Below are positions 50,219-57,261 of a stretch of DNA of 64,000 bases, one piece after another. The notes under the pieces were generated by a model. That model was not told the origin of the DNA, did no database searches, and saw nothing but the letters and a program-made list of their open reading frames with translations. The DNA comes from a virus. The DNA is taken from positions 18,066 through 82,065 of IMG/VR virus record IMGVR_UViG_3300046373_000092; one strand, 5' to 3'. Positions within the stretch are counted from its first letter, which is position 1, and the number at the start of each line of letters is the position of its first letter. The position numbers and the translations under genes are program-made.

Positions 50219-50402
50219 TTAGTAATTCCTTAATTATGTCAGCTCGGAATACCGAGTGCTTCACGATTTCTCTTTCCGACAATATGAAATAACTGGGAAC
50301 CTTATAGTCCTTAGGATTTATAATAGACAAGAAGTGCAGATAGGATTTTTGAAGAGATTCGTGACCGAAGCAAAATCCCAAATCTCCAACTTTAATCTTC
50401 AT
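50208..50402 (-). CDS. SxI-ELL family small protein (MKIKxGD type)
   Basis: 64 aa from the ATG at 50402. N-terminus MKIKVGDLGFCFGHESLQKS, C-terminus EIVKHSVFRADIIKELLSED (Ala for Ser). Confidence 0.7.
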   Translation of the reverse strand: MKIKVGDLGFCFGHESLQKSYLHFLSIINPKDYKVPSYFILSEREIVKHSVFRADIIKELLSED

Positions 50403-50586
50403 GCAGCTCTCCAAATATAATACTTTCCCAAACCTTTGCTTTAAGGACAGTCAAGTTGGAGGGTGCAAGAGAGCGATCTCCCCAACACCAGCCGTATATA
50501 GCTCTCGTTCTTCGGATTATAAGCTTAGCTTCGTCGACATTGTAATAAATAAGAACCATGTCCCCACTACTGATCTTTGTAGCCAT
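50392..50586 (-). CDS. SxI-ELL family small protein
   Basis: 64 aa from the ATG at 50586. N-terminus MATKISSGDMVLIYYNVDEA, C-terminus LTVLKAKVWESIIFGELHED. Ends the run near 50.6 kb. Confidence 0.7.
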   Translation of the reverse strand: MATKISSGDMVLIYYNVDEAKLIIRRTRAIYGWCWGDRSLAPSNLTVLKAKVWESIIFGELHED

Positions 50587-50800
50587 CGGCTTTCCTTTTT
50601 GCAGCTTCAACAAAAGCCTCTGTGAGTTTTTTATCTTTAGCAATTATATTTACAGTGAGGTAATACGACAGAGAGTGTCTGAAAAACATCACGTAGCTGG
50701 CAATAAATAATCCCCAGCCAACTGTAGCTAAGACTCCCGGATTTTCAGTAGTGAAGGTGTAGATTACTGCTGTGATTAGTCCGATAATTAAATTAATCAT
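50567..50800 (-). CDS. Small membrane protein
   Basis: 77 aa with two hydrophobic segments (about 2-18 and 22-52) and a basic tail (EAAKRKADGYKDQ). Overlaps both neighbours. Confidence 0.5.
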   Translation of the reverse strand: MINLIIGLITAVIYTFTTENPGVLATVGWGLFIASYVMFFRHSLSYYLTVNIIAKDKKLTEAFVEAAKRKADGYKDQ

Positions 50801-51104
50801 TGATGTTTCCTAGGTATGAGAAGTGGTCTGTGTCTAAAAAATCTTCATCGTGAAGTATATTTATCCTACTAACTGCGGAGTATTCGGGAGTAGATACTAT
50901 GTAGCTCGACTCTAAGACTTGAAATACTACAGAAACTCTAGTTGAAGCAAAAAGATCTCCAACTCTAACTTCATCCTTTCTGGGAGGTTGTAAAATCTCT
51001 AATTTTTTTATTTTGCAAAGATCCCATACATTGCACCGAATACTTAGGAATATGATTGCTATGGTCATGACCGCTGCTATAAATGCCCAGTGATAAAGTT
51101 CCAT
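50793..51104 (-). CDS. Membrane-anchored hypothetical protein
   Basis: 103 aa. Residues 5-24 (HWAFIAAVMTIAIIFLSIRC) form a membrane segment, then a soluble beta-rich part with RVGDLFASTRVSVVFQVLES. TheRVGD phrase recalls the xGD start of the SxI-ELL MKIK subgroup, with nothing else in common. Confidence 0.5.
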   Translation of the reverse strand: MELYHWAFIAAVMTIAIIFLSIRCNVWDLCKIKKLEILQPPRKDEVRVGDLFASTRVSVVFQVLESSYIVSTPEYSAVSRINILHDEDFLDTDHFSYLGNIND

Positions 51105-51230
51105 TTAATCTTCCTTGATAATTTTTAAGGACACAACTAGCACTCCCGAGAATGCCAATCCAAATATAACGGGCTCTCCAGCATGGACTCCCAAAATACT
51201 CGCTAAAGTAAATGCTAGTAGTAGATACAT
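51105..51230 (-). CDS. Tiny membrane protein
   Basis: 41 aa by hand translation: MYLLLAFTLASILGVHAGEP, then VIFGLAFSGVLVVSLKIIKED. Two hydrophobic stretches with only a short turn. It abuts the next ORF. Confidence 0.45.
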   Translation of the reverse strand: MYLLLAFTLASILGVHAGEPVIFGLAFSGVLVVSLKIIKED

Positions 51231-51392
51231 CTATCGATGGTCCTTGGTAATGACGGCGCCAATAGCGCACGCAAATACTGAAATAATATTCATCGGCAGC
51301 ATTAAATAATTGCCGTAATAGTAATTTGTAACCGCGAAGGTTAAGCTGACTATTCCAAAGATAAAGTTAGTGTAAAACGCTATTCTGCCCAT
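51231..51392 (-). CDS. Tiny membrane protein
   Basis: 53 aa by hand translation: MGRIAFYTNFIFGIVSLTFA, then NYYYGNYLMLPMNIISVFAC and IGAVITKDHR. Two membrane segments. Directly follows the gene at 51402 and abuts the next one. Confidence 0.45.
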   Translation of the reverse strand: MGRIAFYTNFIFGIVSLTFAVTNYYYGNYLMLPMNIISVFACAIGAVITKDHR

Positions 51393-51401
51393 AAAACCTC
51401 C

Positions 51402-51791
51402 TCATCGAACAAATCTAAAAAGTAGTCCTAGATTGTCGATTTGTTTTTCCTGGACAGTATAAACTGAACTGGAGATTCCTTCCAGCTTAGTAAAAAATTC
51501 TTCTTGTAGAGTTCCGTCCGCTAAGATCATCTCGATGTTGTCTAAGTCAATATACACTTGATTGACCGTAGCCTCAGCTCTGACGGACACCACTACCGCG
51601 TTATCCAGCGGCATGACTCCATCATTACTGAGAGAAATCGTATTGCTAGGATTGCCCTTTAACTGAATACGAGACAGCTTTTGTCTCAGGTTACTTGGAT
51701 CTGTAGCCGCTCCTAATCTCGTAGCGACAAGCTCTGTCAATAGATTAAATTTCTTCTGGTAGTCAGCATCATAAACAACGTCATCAAACAT
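51402..51791 (-). CDS. Hypothetical protein
   Basis: 129 aa. N-terminal helix (YQKKFNLLTELVATRLGAAT), central beta region (AVVVSVRAEATVNQVYIDLD) and C-terminal strand-helix. Unrecognised; overlaps the upstream SxI-ELL gene by 8 bases. Confidence 0.45.
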   Translation of the reverse strand: MFDDVVYDADYQKKFNLLTELVATRLGAATDPSNLRQKLSRIQLKGNPSNTISLSNDGVMPLDNAVVVSVRAEATVNQVYIDLDNIEMILADGTLQEEFFTKLEGISSSVYTVQEKQIDNLGLLFRFVR

Positions 51792-51972
51792 ACAGTATCT
51801 CCTTAATTAATTTTGAATTTAACACTGCTATACGAAGTATAGTCTGCTTGTATTCAGTGTCGTACCAGCTCCAACCTTTTGCGTTGGTTTTATAGTATGC
51901 GTTTGAAATTCGTTTCCAATCGCCTACTACAGTTCCTAATTCCCAACACGAATCACCAACTTTAATTTTCAT
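51784..51972 (-). CDS. SxI-ELL family small protein (MKIKxGD type)
   Basis: 62 aa. N-terminus MKIKVGDSCWELGTVVGDWK, C-terminus TILRIAVLNSKLIKEILYV. Prototype of the MKIKVGDxCW subgroup. Confidence 0.75.
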   Translation of the reverse strand: MKIKVGDSCWELGTVVGDWKRISNAYYKTNAKGWSWYDTEYKQTILRIAVLNSKLIKEILYV

Positions 51973-52141
51973 GGAATAATTCCTTTATTACTTCAGAACA
52001 TAGAGAATCTGCCCTTACCGGAGTGTTTAGAAGAAATTTATTCCCCGATCCCAACCTCCAGCCTCTACTGCCAGCAGAAAAGAAACTCTGGACACTGCTT
52101 CTGCCAACGTCCCAAACTAAGTGGTGACTCTGTACTTTCAC
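51962..52141 (-). CDS. SxI-ELL family small protein, GTG start
   Basis: 59 aa by hand translation from GTG at 52141. N-terminus (V)KVQSHHLVWDVGRSSVQSF, C-terminus TPVRADSLCSEVIKELFHEN. The GTG shares one base with the lipoprotein stop. Confidence 0.65.
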   Translation of the reverse strand: MKVQSHHLVWDVGRSSVQSFFSAGSRGWRLGSGNKFLLNTPVRADSLCSEVIKELFHEN

Positions 52142-52281
52142 TATCTGTCTTGTCCAATGCCTTGAGCCTGTCTTCTCTTAAGCAAAATCTCTTGCTTAAT
52201 TTCTTCTTGACGTTCTTTGCTAAGTGGCGCTGTAGAGCATGAAGATAGGGCTAGTAACGTGATTAGTAATAATGCTTTCAT
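52141..52281 (-). CDS. Small lipoprotein
   Basis: 46 aa by hand translation. MKALLLITLLALSSCSTAPL gives a signal peptide with lipobox LSSC; the remainder is a short charged helix (KERQEEIKQEILLKRRQAQ). Architecture like Rz1-type spanin or other small phage lipoproteins. Confidence 0.55.
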   Translation of the reverse strand: MKALLLITLLALSSCSTAPLSKERQEEIKQEILLKRRQAQGIGQDR

Positions 52282-52298
52282 TTGGACCTCCTGTCCTA

Positions 52299-52502
52299 TT
52301 ATTTATAGTCTCTCAAATCTCTAATTCCTGCCTCAAACTTGCCTTCTGCGGCAAGCAGAGTACGTGCTACGCTCTCCAAGTCTTTTACTTCCCTTTTTCC
52401 CAGGTCTGTAACATTTGCAGAGTATAGTTGTAATTGTCCCTCAACGATGTTAGCATCTACTGAGATGATTCCTTTTTTCTTTGTTTCGAATAAAAATAAC
52501 AT
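52299..52502 (-). CDS. Hypothetical small protein
   Basis: 67 aa. Beta-rich start (LFLFETKKKGIISVDANIVE) then a helical end (VKDLESVARTLLAAEGKFEA). Its last codons TAT AAA TAA form a -10-like sequence like those at other gene boundaries here. Confidence 0.45.
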   Translation of the reverse strand: MLFLFETKKKGIISVDANIVEGQLQLYSANVTDLGKREVKDLESVARTLLAAEGKFEAGIRDLRDYK

Positions 52503-52517
52503 AGTGCCTCCCGTGGC

Positions 52518-52736
52518 TTAATGTAATAATACGTGAGTAGTGATCCTGCCTTTTACAGCGTTGGCTGCCAGGTAGCCCTTCTCTCTAAGCTCTTTTAACG
52601 CTCTGTGAACAGTTTTGTAGGACTGTTTAGAGATGAACATAAGCTCTTCAATTTTAAGAGTCTTATCACTTGATGCGTAAATTGCATCATAAAGTTTAAT
52701 GGACTTTTTAGTTAACTTTGCCGGAGATGTTTCCAT
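52518..52736 (-). CDS. Winged-helix DNA-binding protein
   Basis: 72 aa. The helices LTKKSIKLYDAIYA, then TLKIEELMFISKQSYKTVHR (recognition helix) and ALKELREKGYL followed by a short wing (VKGRITTHVLLH) fit a winged helix of the MarR/replication-initiator type. A candidate regulator of the many - strand promoters. Confidence 0.6.
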   Translation of the reverse strand: METSPAKLTKKSIKLYDAIYASSDKTLKIEELMFISKQSYKTVHRALKELREKGYLAANAVKGRITTHVLLH

Positions 52737-52738
52737 TA

Positions 52739-53029
52739 CTAAACCTCTTGTTTAGAGTAGCGTTGCGTTGTTCCGCCGCAAATAGCATATAGATGGCTGT
52801 GTAGAGCTTGGATTATGTCGTCTTCCGACGTAAATTCTAACTCTTCAATAGTATGCCACGAATTGTGCGCATTGTCAACCATTTCTAATGTAAATTTTTC
52901 ATTTTTTCTTTCTAGGACTAGCATTATGTCTTTTGCTATGGTAACTGTGGTGCGGAATGCGTGCTCTTGAATGCGTCTAACGTTATAGCTGCTAATACTT
53001 GCAGCAAAATTTTCTATTATCACAAACAC
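52739..53029 (-). CDS. Hypothetical protein
   Basis: 96 aa with a mixed alpha/beta pattern (TIAKDIMLVLERKNEKFTLE, then EELEFTSEDDIIQALHSHLY). Overlap-free by 2 bases with the winged-helix gene downstream. Unrecognised. Confidence 0.45.
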   Translation of the reverse strand: MFVIIENFAASISSYNVRRIQEHAFRTTVTIAKDIMLVLERKNEKFTLEMVDNAHNSWHTIEELEFTSEDDIIQALHSHLYAICGGTTQRYSKQEV

Positions 53030-53052
53030 CTCCTGTGTTCTTCTCGTGAAAT

Positions 53053-53286
53053 TTACTTCTTAAACCCTTCTAGTAATTTGTGAATAACTCCCGCCTTTTT
53101 GACTTTGTTTTCTTCTATTGGGACGCAGACTCCACATAAATGCACTGAAGAATGATATTTATTTTTATTAACATAACTGAAATGTAAAGTTGCCTCTGTC
53201 CAATTAGAGGGAATGCAGTTGAGCGATGTTTTTTTTGTATCGCAACACAGGTCGCAAGTCCAAGTATATTCTACCGCACTACTCAT
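53053..53286 (-). CDS. Small putative zinc-binding protein
   Basis: 77 aa. CDLC near residue 11 and CGVC near residue 51 could bind zinc in a treble-clef-like or knuckle arrangement. C-terminal basic helix (KKAGVIHKLLEGFKK). ATGA overlap with the upstream gene. Confidence 0.5.
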   Translation of the reverse strand: MSSAVEYTWTCDLCCDTKKTSLNCIPSNWTEATLHFSYVNKNKYHSSVHLCGVCVPIEENKVKKAGVIHKLLEGFKK

Positions 53287-53438
53287 GCAACTTCCTCCTC
53301 GTAAAAATCAACCTCTAAATAATGCGGCAACGTCTCGACCAGCGCCAACATTACCTGCTCTGCGCTATCTGCGTCAGGAGCTGTGCAAATATCTGTTACG
53401 TTCTGAGTTACTAAGTCCTTGATTGTTATTGTGTACAC
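53283..53438 (-). CDS. Small acidic hypothetical protein, GTG start
   Basis: 51 aa by hand translation from GTG behind AAGGAGATC. MYTITIKDLVTQNVTDICTA then an acidic helix AEQVMLALVETLPHYLEV. Likely real because of the strong ribosome site and ATGA overlap. Confidence 0.5.
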   Translation of the reverse strand: MYTITIKDLVTQNVTDICTAPDADSAEQVMLALVETLPHYLEVDFYEEEVA

Positions 53439-53455
53439 TATAGATCTCCTTATAA

Positions 53456-53755
53456 TTATTTAGATAATAAATATCCAGCTCCAACTCCCAATGCTGCAGC
53501 CCCTAATGGGGAAATACCACCAGAAGACCTTTGCGAGGTACCTTGCATACATCTCGTATCATTCATGGCTCCAGAAACGTTGCCGCCCCACATACGAAGT
53601 TCGTCTTTAAAAGCCATACAACATAGCTCGTTGTAATTTTTAGCGCAAATTTCCAATGCTCGCGCAACTTTAGCCTGCTTTTCCTGAGATTCGGCTTCAG
53701 CCTCTTCTCTCTTTGCGCAGGATGCTAACACTACTAAAATAATTAAGAATTTCAT
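53456..53755 (-). CDS. Lipoprotein
   Basis: 99 aa. MKFLIILVVLASCAKREEAE is a signal peptide with lipobox LASC. A helical part with three further Cys (CAKNYNELCC) and a Gly-rich membrane-like end (AALGVGAGYLLSK) follow. Probably outer-membrane attached. Confidence 0.6.
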   Translation of the reverse strand: MKFLIILVVLASCAKREEAEAESQEKQAKVARALEICAKNYNELCCMAFKDELRMWGGNVSGAMNDTRCMQGTSQRSSGGISPLGAAALGVGAGYLLSK

Positions 53756-53757
53756 AT

Positions 53758-53982
53758 CTACTCCTTATCGTTTGTTTTTACATAGCCCTTGAACAGTAGC
53801 GGAGGTATTTTTTTTCTCTTCGGATCGGCGGGAACAAAGTGACTCACTGTAGCGTCTCCCAAACTCTTCACCCAGATAACGTGCGGGATAATGCTGCCAA
53901 ATCTACTGTGTCTAAATGCGATGTAACCGCCCTCTTTTCTGTACTTCTTCCATGCGTAAATAATACAATTACTGTAAAACAT
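53758..53982 (-). CDS. Conserved-looking small phage protein
   Basis: 74 aa. Pattern YRKEGGYIAFRHSRF, PHVIWVKSLG and HFVPADPKRKKIPPLLFKGYV is of a kind seen in other phage proteins of unknown function. Confidence 0.5.
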   Translation of the reverse strand: MFYSNCIIYAWKKYRKEGGYIAFRHSRFGSIIPHVIWVKSLGDATVSHFVPADPKRKKIPPLLFKGYVKTNDKE

Positions 53983-54039
53983 AAAGCCTCCTTGTTATGT
54001 ATAGTTTACATAACTCAGAGCAGTGTTCAACGCGGTAAA

Positions 54040-54243
54040 TTATTCCTCTTCTGTAGAGTAGTTGCCAATATATACTGGATGTCCGTCGCACTCTCTGTTA
54101 TATTTTGATTTAAAAATCATTATGCCGTTTTTGTATTCTGTAAGAAGCACTTTATTACTCTGAGGACAGTACATAATTATTGTAATATCTCGCGGAGTGC
54201 ATACTTCACAGCCACAACCGCAGTATCTTTTTTTAAATCTCAT
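54040..54243 (-). CDS. Small Cys-rich protein
   Basis: 67 aa from the ATG at 54243. CGCGCEVC near the N-terminus (residues 8-15) and later Cys residues could bind zinc; the rest is beta-rich. Overlaps the upstream gene by 11 bases. Confidence 0.5.
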   Translation of the reverse strand: MRFKKRYCGCGCEVCTPRDITIIMYCPQSNKVLLTEYKNGIMIFKSKYNRECDGHPVYIGNYSTEEE

Positions 54244-54556
54244 AGTATTCTCCATAGAATTTGTAGGTGGACAAGACTTCTTGTTCGAAGCTATCTAGTA
54301 GTAGGTACCTCAAAAGCTCAATTTCCTCGGTAGTGTGCTGCCCCTTGTACGAAGTAAGATCGCGGGATGAACATTTACGTAGTTGTACCTTTATAAAATT
54401 TTTATATAAATCAAATACAGGGGATTCGTATCCTTGAAATCTCAATCCTATCAGAACACAGGTATAATTTGTCATACTGCGGTTCAGCAACGATTCTTTT
54501 GCCGATTTCATTCGCTTGCTAAACTCTTTTTTAGTCAAAAAACTTTTCATGTTCAT
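54233..54556 (-). CDS. Hypothetical protein
   Basis: 107 aa with a Lys-rich start (MNMKSFLTKKEFSKRMKSAK) and an acidic helix end (TTEEIELLRYLLLDSFEQEV). Unrecognised. Confidence 0.45.
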   Translation of the reverse strand: MNMKSFLTKKEFSKRMKSAKESLLNRSMTNYTCVLIGLRFQGYESPVFDLYKNFIKVQLRKCSSRDLTSYKGQHTTEEIELLRYLLLDSFEQEVLSTYKFYGEYYEI

Positions 54557-54559
54557 AAC

Positions 54560-54676
54560 TCACTTCCTTTTAATATGTTCAGCTCGCGCTTTAGCAGTAA
54601 TTGGACCTACTTTTTCAATACATATTGCAATGACATAATAGAGTAACGTTGTCGAGAATACTAAGATTGTTAACAT
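54560..54676 (-). CDS. Tiny membrane protein
   Basis: 38 aa by hand translation: MLTILVFSTTLLYYVIAICI, then a basic tail KARAEHIKRK. One membrane segment; its first codons lie inside the end of the upstream gene. Confidence 0.45.
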   Translation of the reverse strand: MLTILVFSTTLLYYVIAICIEKVGPITAKARAEHIKRK

Positions 54677-54969
54677 TGATCTTCCTTTTCTTTTAGTTTA
54701 CGTTGCAATTCTGTGACTAGATTAACGTAATATATTCTCATTCGCTGCTCGTTACCGTGCGCAGTGCTCATTAATTTATGCTTCTCGCGTAATTTATCCA
54801 GCTCGTCCTGCGTTTTATATTTCAAGACATTAGCATTATTTACTTGACTTTGGTGTAGTTTCACCCAGGAATGCATCAAGACTAATCTTTTTTTCAGGTG
54901 TTTGTTTTGTTGGCTATCAGTAGAGTATGCTGCGAGATAGCTTAAGCTCAGTTTAAAAAATTTGAACAT
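54670..54969 (-). CDS. Coiled-coil protein
   Basis: 99 aa from the ATG at 54969, behind AGGAGG; a longer in-frame start is rejected because it would translate the 30-base repeat. Basic amphipathic helices (QQNKHLKKRLVLMHSWVKLH, then a heptad-rich TELQRKLKEKEDQC). Function unknown. Confidence 0.5.
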   Translation of the reverse strand: MFKFFKLSLSYLAAYSTDSQQNKHLKKRLVLMHSWVKLHQSQVNNANVLKYKTQDELDKLREKHKLMSTAHGNEQRMRIYYVNLVTELQRKLKEKEDQC

Positions 54970-54976
54970 AGAACCT

Positions 54977-55006
54977 CCTATACGCGCGGGCACACACCCT
55001 ATATAT
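54977..55006. repeat. 30-base repeat, copy A
   Basis: Identical to the copy at 57261-57290 at 27 of 30 positions; the differences are confined to the seven central bases. Each half reads CCTATACGCGCGGG and CCTATATAT. It is next to the ribosome site of the gene at 54969 and next to a hairpin at 55016, so it may be a promoter, operator or RNA element. Confidence 0.75.
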
Positions 55007-55015
55007 GCCATAATA

Positions 55016-55037
55016 CAAAGGCTACCTTAGTAGCCTT
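55016..55037. terminator. Bidirectional hairpin terminator
   Basis: Nine-pair stem AAAGGCTAC/GTAGCCTTT with a 4-base loop, between the genes at 55055 and 54969. Weak T-runs follow on both strands. Confidence 0.6.
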
Positions 55038-55054
55038 TAATAATGTTTCTGCGT

Positions 55055-55282
55055 CTATTTTTGTTTTTGTAGCAGCTCTAGGATCTTACTAGACTTGCTA
55101 TACCCCTTCTTAATGATCTCTCCCAGGGCTTGATTGGTAACGTTAGCGCCGGTTGAATGCATATGCACCTCTACCTCGATATCGTTCTCCAATAGCTCGG
55201 CTACATCGTGCAAGTTCACATACTTTTTAATGTCATGACTGTACAATTTACGATTGTCATACTTTACTAAATCTACTCTCAT
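55055..55282 (-). CDS. PhaR-like (PHB_acc_N) DNA-binding protein
   Basis: 75 aa from the ATG at 55282 (GGAGATTTT ribosome site). VKYDNRKLYSHDIKKYVNLHDVAELL, then STGANVTNQALGEII matches the N-terminal DNA-binding domain of polyhydroxyalkanoate synthesis repressors (KYPNRRLYDT, then Y-TLEDVA and TGEDVT). In cells that domain binds promoter DNA. A stand-alone phage version could regulate phage or host genes. The C-terminus is a Lys/Leu helix. Confidence 0.65.
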   Translation of the reverse strand: MRVDLVKYDNRKLYSHDIKKYVNLHDVAELLENDIEVEVHMHSTGANVTNQALGEIIKKGYSKSSKILELLQKQK

Positions 55283-55362
55283 AAAATCTCCATTCCCACA
55301 AAAAACACATTCTATGTAATTTATAAGTAATTTAGTCTTTTGCATCTTGCAATTGACGCTTA

Positions 55363-55581
55363 TTATTTATTCAGCTCTTCAACTTCTTTCTCCGCTAACA
55401 TAACCAACTTATTAAAAAAATTAAGTGTTGTAGGAGTTCTATTTTCTGCCAAAATTATTTTCCTGCCCGAGTCGTCCCATCCCCAACTTTTCTGTCCATG
55501 TTTATTACTTTCCCGTACAGCAGACACTTCAAATCTATTTTTGTCCCCGTGAACTACCAATAGCCATTTGTCGGTAGACAT
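55363..55581 (-). CDS. Hypothetical small protein
   Basis: 72 aa. MSTDKWLLVVHGDKNRFEVS then a Trp-rich loop KSWGWDDSGRKIILAE and a helix LNFFNKLVMLAEKEVEELNK. Unrecognised. Confidence 0.45.
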   Translation of the reverse strand: MSTDKWLLVVHGDKNRFEVSAVRESNKHGQKSWGWDDSGRKIILAENRTPTTLNFFNKLVMLAEKEVEELNK

Positions 55582-55583
55582 AA

Positions 55584-55802
55584 TTACCTCTCAATTAATG
55601 TGTATTTCACCGAGGCAAATCCTTTGTCGATGCTATATTTATGTATAAATGCCATTGAATCGTCATGTGACAATAGCGGTTCTGTATTTAGTCGTTGCAT
55701 TAAGCCGTTCTCAATATCGTATGTGTTCTCTTTTTTATTTACAATTAGTCTAAACATAATCGACCCTTCTAGCACTGCAAAATTCTTTGTTGTATCTGTC
55801 AT
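55584..55802 (-). CDS. Hypothetical small protein
   Basis: 72 aa. Mixed alpha/beta; an internal ATG (MFRLIVNKKENTYDIE) may be the true start, since the first 15 residues are poorly structured. Confidence 0.4.
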   Translation of the reverse strand: MTDTTKNFAVLEGSIMFRLIVNKKENTYDIENGLMQRLNTEPLLSHDDSMAFIHKYSIDKGFASVKYTLIER

Positions 55803-55836
55803 AACAATTCCTTTGTTTAGTTTAACACGTCATGTA

Positions 55837-56046
55837 TTAAGATTTACGCTTCATATCGTCCCAATCCTCATTAAATTTAGCATAATCTATCCACTTGTCA
55901 AGCTTAATCTTGTTGTATAGTGAAATAATGCAATAAACAATCACTCTGGAAGTATAATCAATAACATTTAACGCTAAAAAGAATAATAGGCATCCGATAG
56001 CGATTATAAAAATTCCAAATGCTAAAGTTTCTATTAATGCGAGCAT
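55837..56046 (-). CDS. Small membrane protein
   Basis: 69 aa. Residues 3-26 are hydrophobic (ALIETLAFGIFIIAIGCLLF), then a basic and acidic cytoplasmic-looking tail. Start overlaps the upstream gene. Confidence 0.5.
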   Translation of the reverse strand: MLALIETLAFGIFIIAIGCLLFFLALNVIDYTSRVIVYCIISLYNKIKLDKWIDYAKFNEDWDDMKRKS

Positions 56047-56171
56047 AGAGCCTCCAATTGTTTTTGTAAGTCAAGCAGTATTTCTTTTATTTCTGCAATC
56101 TTTTTGCCGTCTGCGTTATGTAATTGCGCAGAACAAAATTCTATTCTACTAATTATTTCTTGTAAACTCAT
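56034..56171 (-). CDS. Small helical protein
   Basis: 45 aa by hand translation: MSLQEIISRIEFCSAQLHNA, KIAEIKEILLDLQKQLEALC. A short coiled coil. Overlaps its neighbours on both sides. Confidence 0.45.
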   Translation of the reverse strand: MSLQEIISRIEFCSAQLHNADGKKIAEIKEILLDLQKQLEALCSH

Positions 56172-56403
56172 AACGCCTCGTTTGTAAATTATATACGATG
56201 TTTATTGGTTCCGCATCGCGAATTACGTAATAACCGTCTGTACTGCTCATTGTGCTTGGATTAAGTGGCTCCATCTCACCATCTCTATGTCTAAAGATGT
56301 ATGATCCTTCGTGTGCAAAAATTTCTATTCCATTTATTCCCAAAATCCCAATGACTTTACCCTCAAGTAAGGACTCCGCCGCTTCCTTAATAGTTAGAAT
56401 CAT
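56149..56403 (-). CDS. Hypothetical protein
   Basis: 84 aa. IKEAAESLLEGKVIGILGIN start, then strands with aromatic residues (FAHEGSYIFRHRDGEMEPL). Unrecognised; preceded by CTAGGAGGGTTT. Confidence 0.45.
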   Translation of the reverse strand: MILTIKEAAESLLEGKVIGILGINGIEIFAHEGSYIFRHRDGEMEPLNPSTMSSTDGYYVIRDAEPINIVYNLQTRRYEFTRNN

Positions 56404-56411
56404 AAACCCTC

Positions 56412-56546
56412 CTAGTTGCTAAATAGTAGTATGCCCAACCCCTTACCGTAATGCGCTGTAAAGGCTATATCAAACAAGTGCATGAAGCCCAATCCAGCTA
56501 TTACAAACCAAAACTCTAACGTAAAATTTTCCATGAGTTTTCGCAT
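56412..56546 (-). CDS. Tiny membrane protein
   Basis: 44 aa by hand translation. MRKLMENFTLEFWFVIAGLG then FMHLFDIAFTAHYGKGLGIL. Hydrophobic, one or two membrane segments. It is the first gene after the gene-poor 470-base stretch. Confidence 0.45.
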   Translation of the reverse strand: MRKLMENFTLEFWFVIAGLGFMHLFDIAFTAHYGKGLGILLFSN

Positions 56547-56836
56547 AACGCCTCCCTGTATATATCGTATCACGTTACTTAAAGAAAGAAATAGGCGGCA
56601 TAGATTAGTATGTCGCCATTGAAGGGCATTTTAAATGATGTTTAGGGCATAATTTAAGACACCGCCTATCGCTCCACTCTGTATTAAAGATCTTCCGTGA
56701 TCTCTTTACGGGCTTGTGACCGTGCAACTATCAATATCCTAGGAAAGTTGCGCTACATTAAAACTATTCTAAGGTCTCCTCCCTTCGCCTGAGCTACTTC
56801 TGACAAATCCCTTTGTCGTTGTGCTCTCTTGTATTG

Positions 56837-56858
56837 TATAGTTGCATGACACATGCCA
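56837..56858. repeat. 22-base repeat, copy 1 (TATAGTTGCA...CATGCCA)
   Basis: TATAGTTGCATGACACATGCC with a final A; the copy at 59932-59953 matches except for the middle 5 bases. Both lie in gene-poor stretches upstream of - strand operons. Confidence 0.6.
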
Positions 56859-56922
56859 ACATTCTTTACAGCTAACTACTTATTTTACATACGTGAAAAA
56901 TTTATACGACTGTTAGGATTTT

Positions 56923-56933
56923 AGACACTGTCT
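56923..56933. promoter_or_regulatory. Palindromic operator-like site AGACACTGTCT
   Basis: Perfect odd-centred palindrome, 5 bases upstream of the -35 box of the promoter for 57017. A related core GACACTGTC stands at 60067-60075. Confidence 0.5.
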
Positions 56934-56937
56934 GTCA

Positions 56938-56966
56938 TTGTTACACTATTCTATAAATTATATTGT
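56938..56966 (+). promoter_or_regulatory. Sigma70-like promoter, TTGTTA-17-TATTGT
   Basis: TTGTTA at 56938-56943, 17 bases, TATTGT at 56961-56966, 50 bases before the ATG at 57017. The only clear + strand promoter inside the leftward region. Confidence 0.5.
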
Positions 56967-57016
56967 ACTTTACAGGGCGCGAGAAATGTTATATGAGTAA
57001 ATAAAGGGGGATTTTT

Positions 57017-57238
57017 ATGGAATCAATTCAGTCTTTAATAGATGAAACTCTACGAGCCGAGTCTGTGTTAATGTTACAGCCCGAGGACACTCGCGGTAGG
57101 CTAAAAAAATATGCTTTAAATCAATCTAGCACAGATGCATTTATAATTTATGCGCAACTAATTTTAAAAAGGGCGGGCGTGGATTATTGCAATATAAATT
57201 GGTTTGATTTTAGAGAGAGTGTTTTGAGATTATTATAA
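57017..57238 (+). CDS. Isolated + strand small protein
   Basis: 73 aa behind AAAGGGGG. Helical (IQSLIDETLRAESVLMLQPE, then AFIIYAQLILKRAGVDY) with INWFDFRESVLRLL at the end. It runs against its surroundings and has its own promoter with a palindromic site, so a regulatory role is possible. No DNA-binding motif is recognised. Confidence 0.5.
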   Translation: MESIQSLIDETLRAESVLMLQPEDTRGRLKKYALNQSSTDAFIIYAQLILKRAGVDYCNINWFDFRESVLRLL

Positions 57239-57261
57239 AAAAAGGGAGTCTTTCGACTCCC
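57236..57261 (-). terminator. Rho-independent terminator
   Basis: GGGAGTC-GAAA-GACTCCC followed by TTTTTTTA on the - strand, 33 bases after the stop of the lipoprotein gene at 57295. Confidence 0.8.

Larger units (their letters stand above)
56547..57016. other. Gene-poor stretch, probable regulatory region
   Basis: No convincing CDS. It holds a long-range stem (ATAGGCGG at 56591 pairs with CCGCCTAT at about 56663), a hairpin GACAAA-TCCC-TTTGTC at 56802-56817, a 22-base repeat, an 11-base palindrome AGACACTGTCT and a + strand promoter. The - strand could carry a structured leader RNA of about 300 bases ahead of the gene at 56546. Confidence 0.55.

Noticed and set aside
50971-51270. 99-codon - strand ORF
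   Set aside because: It overlaps three frame-consistent small membrane genes with better starts and stops.
53213-53422. 69-codon + strand ORF
   Set aside because: It is opposite two well-supported - strand genes and lacks its own ribosome site.
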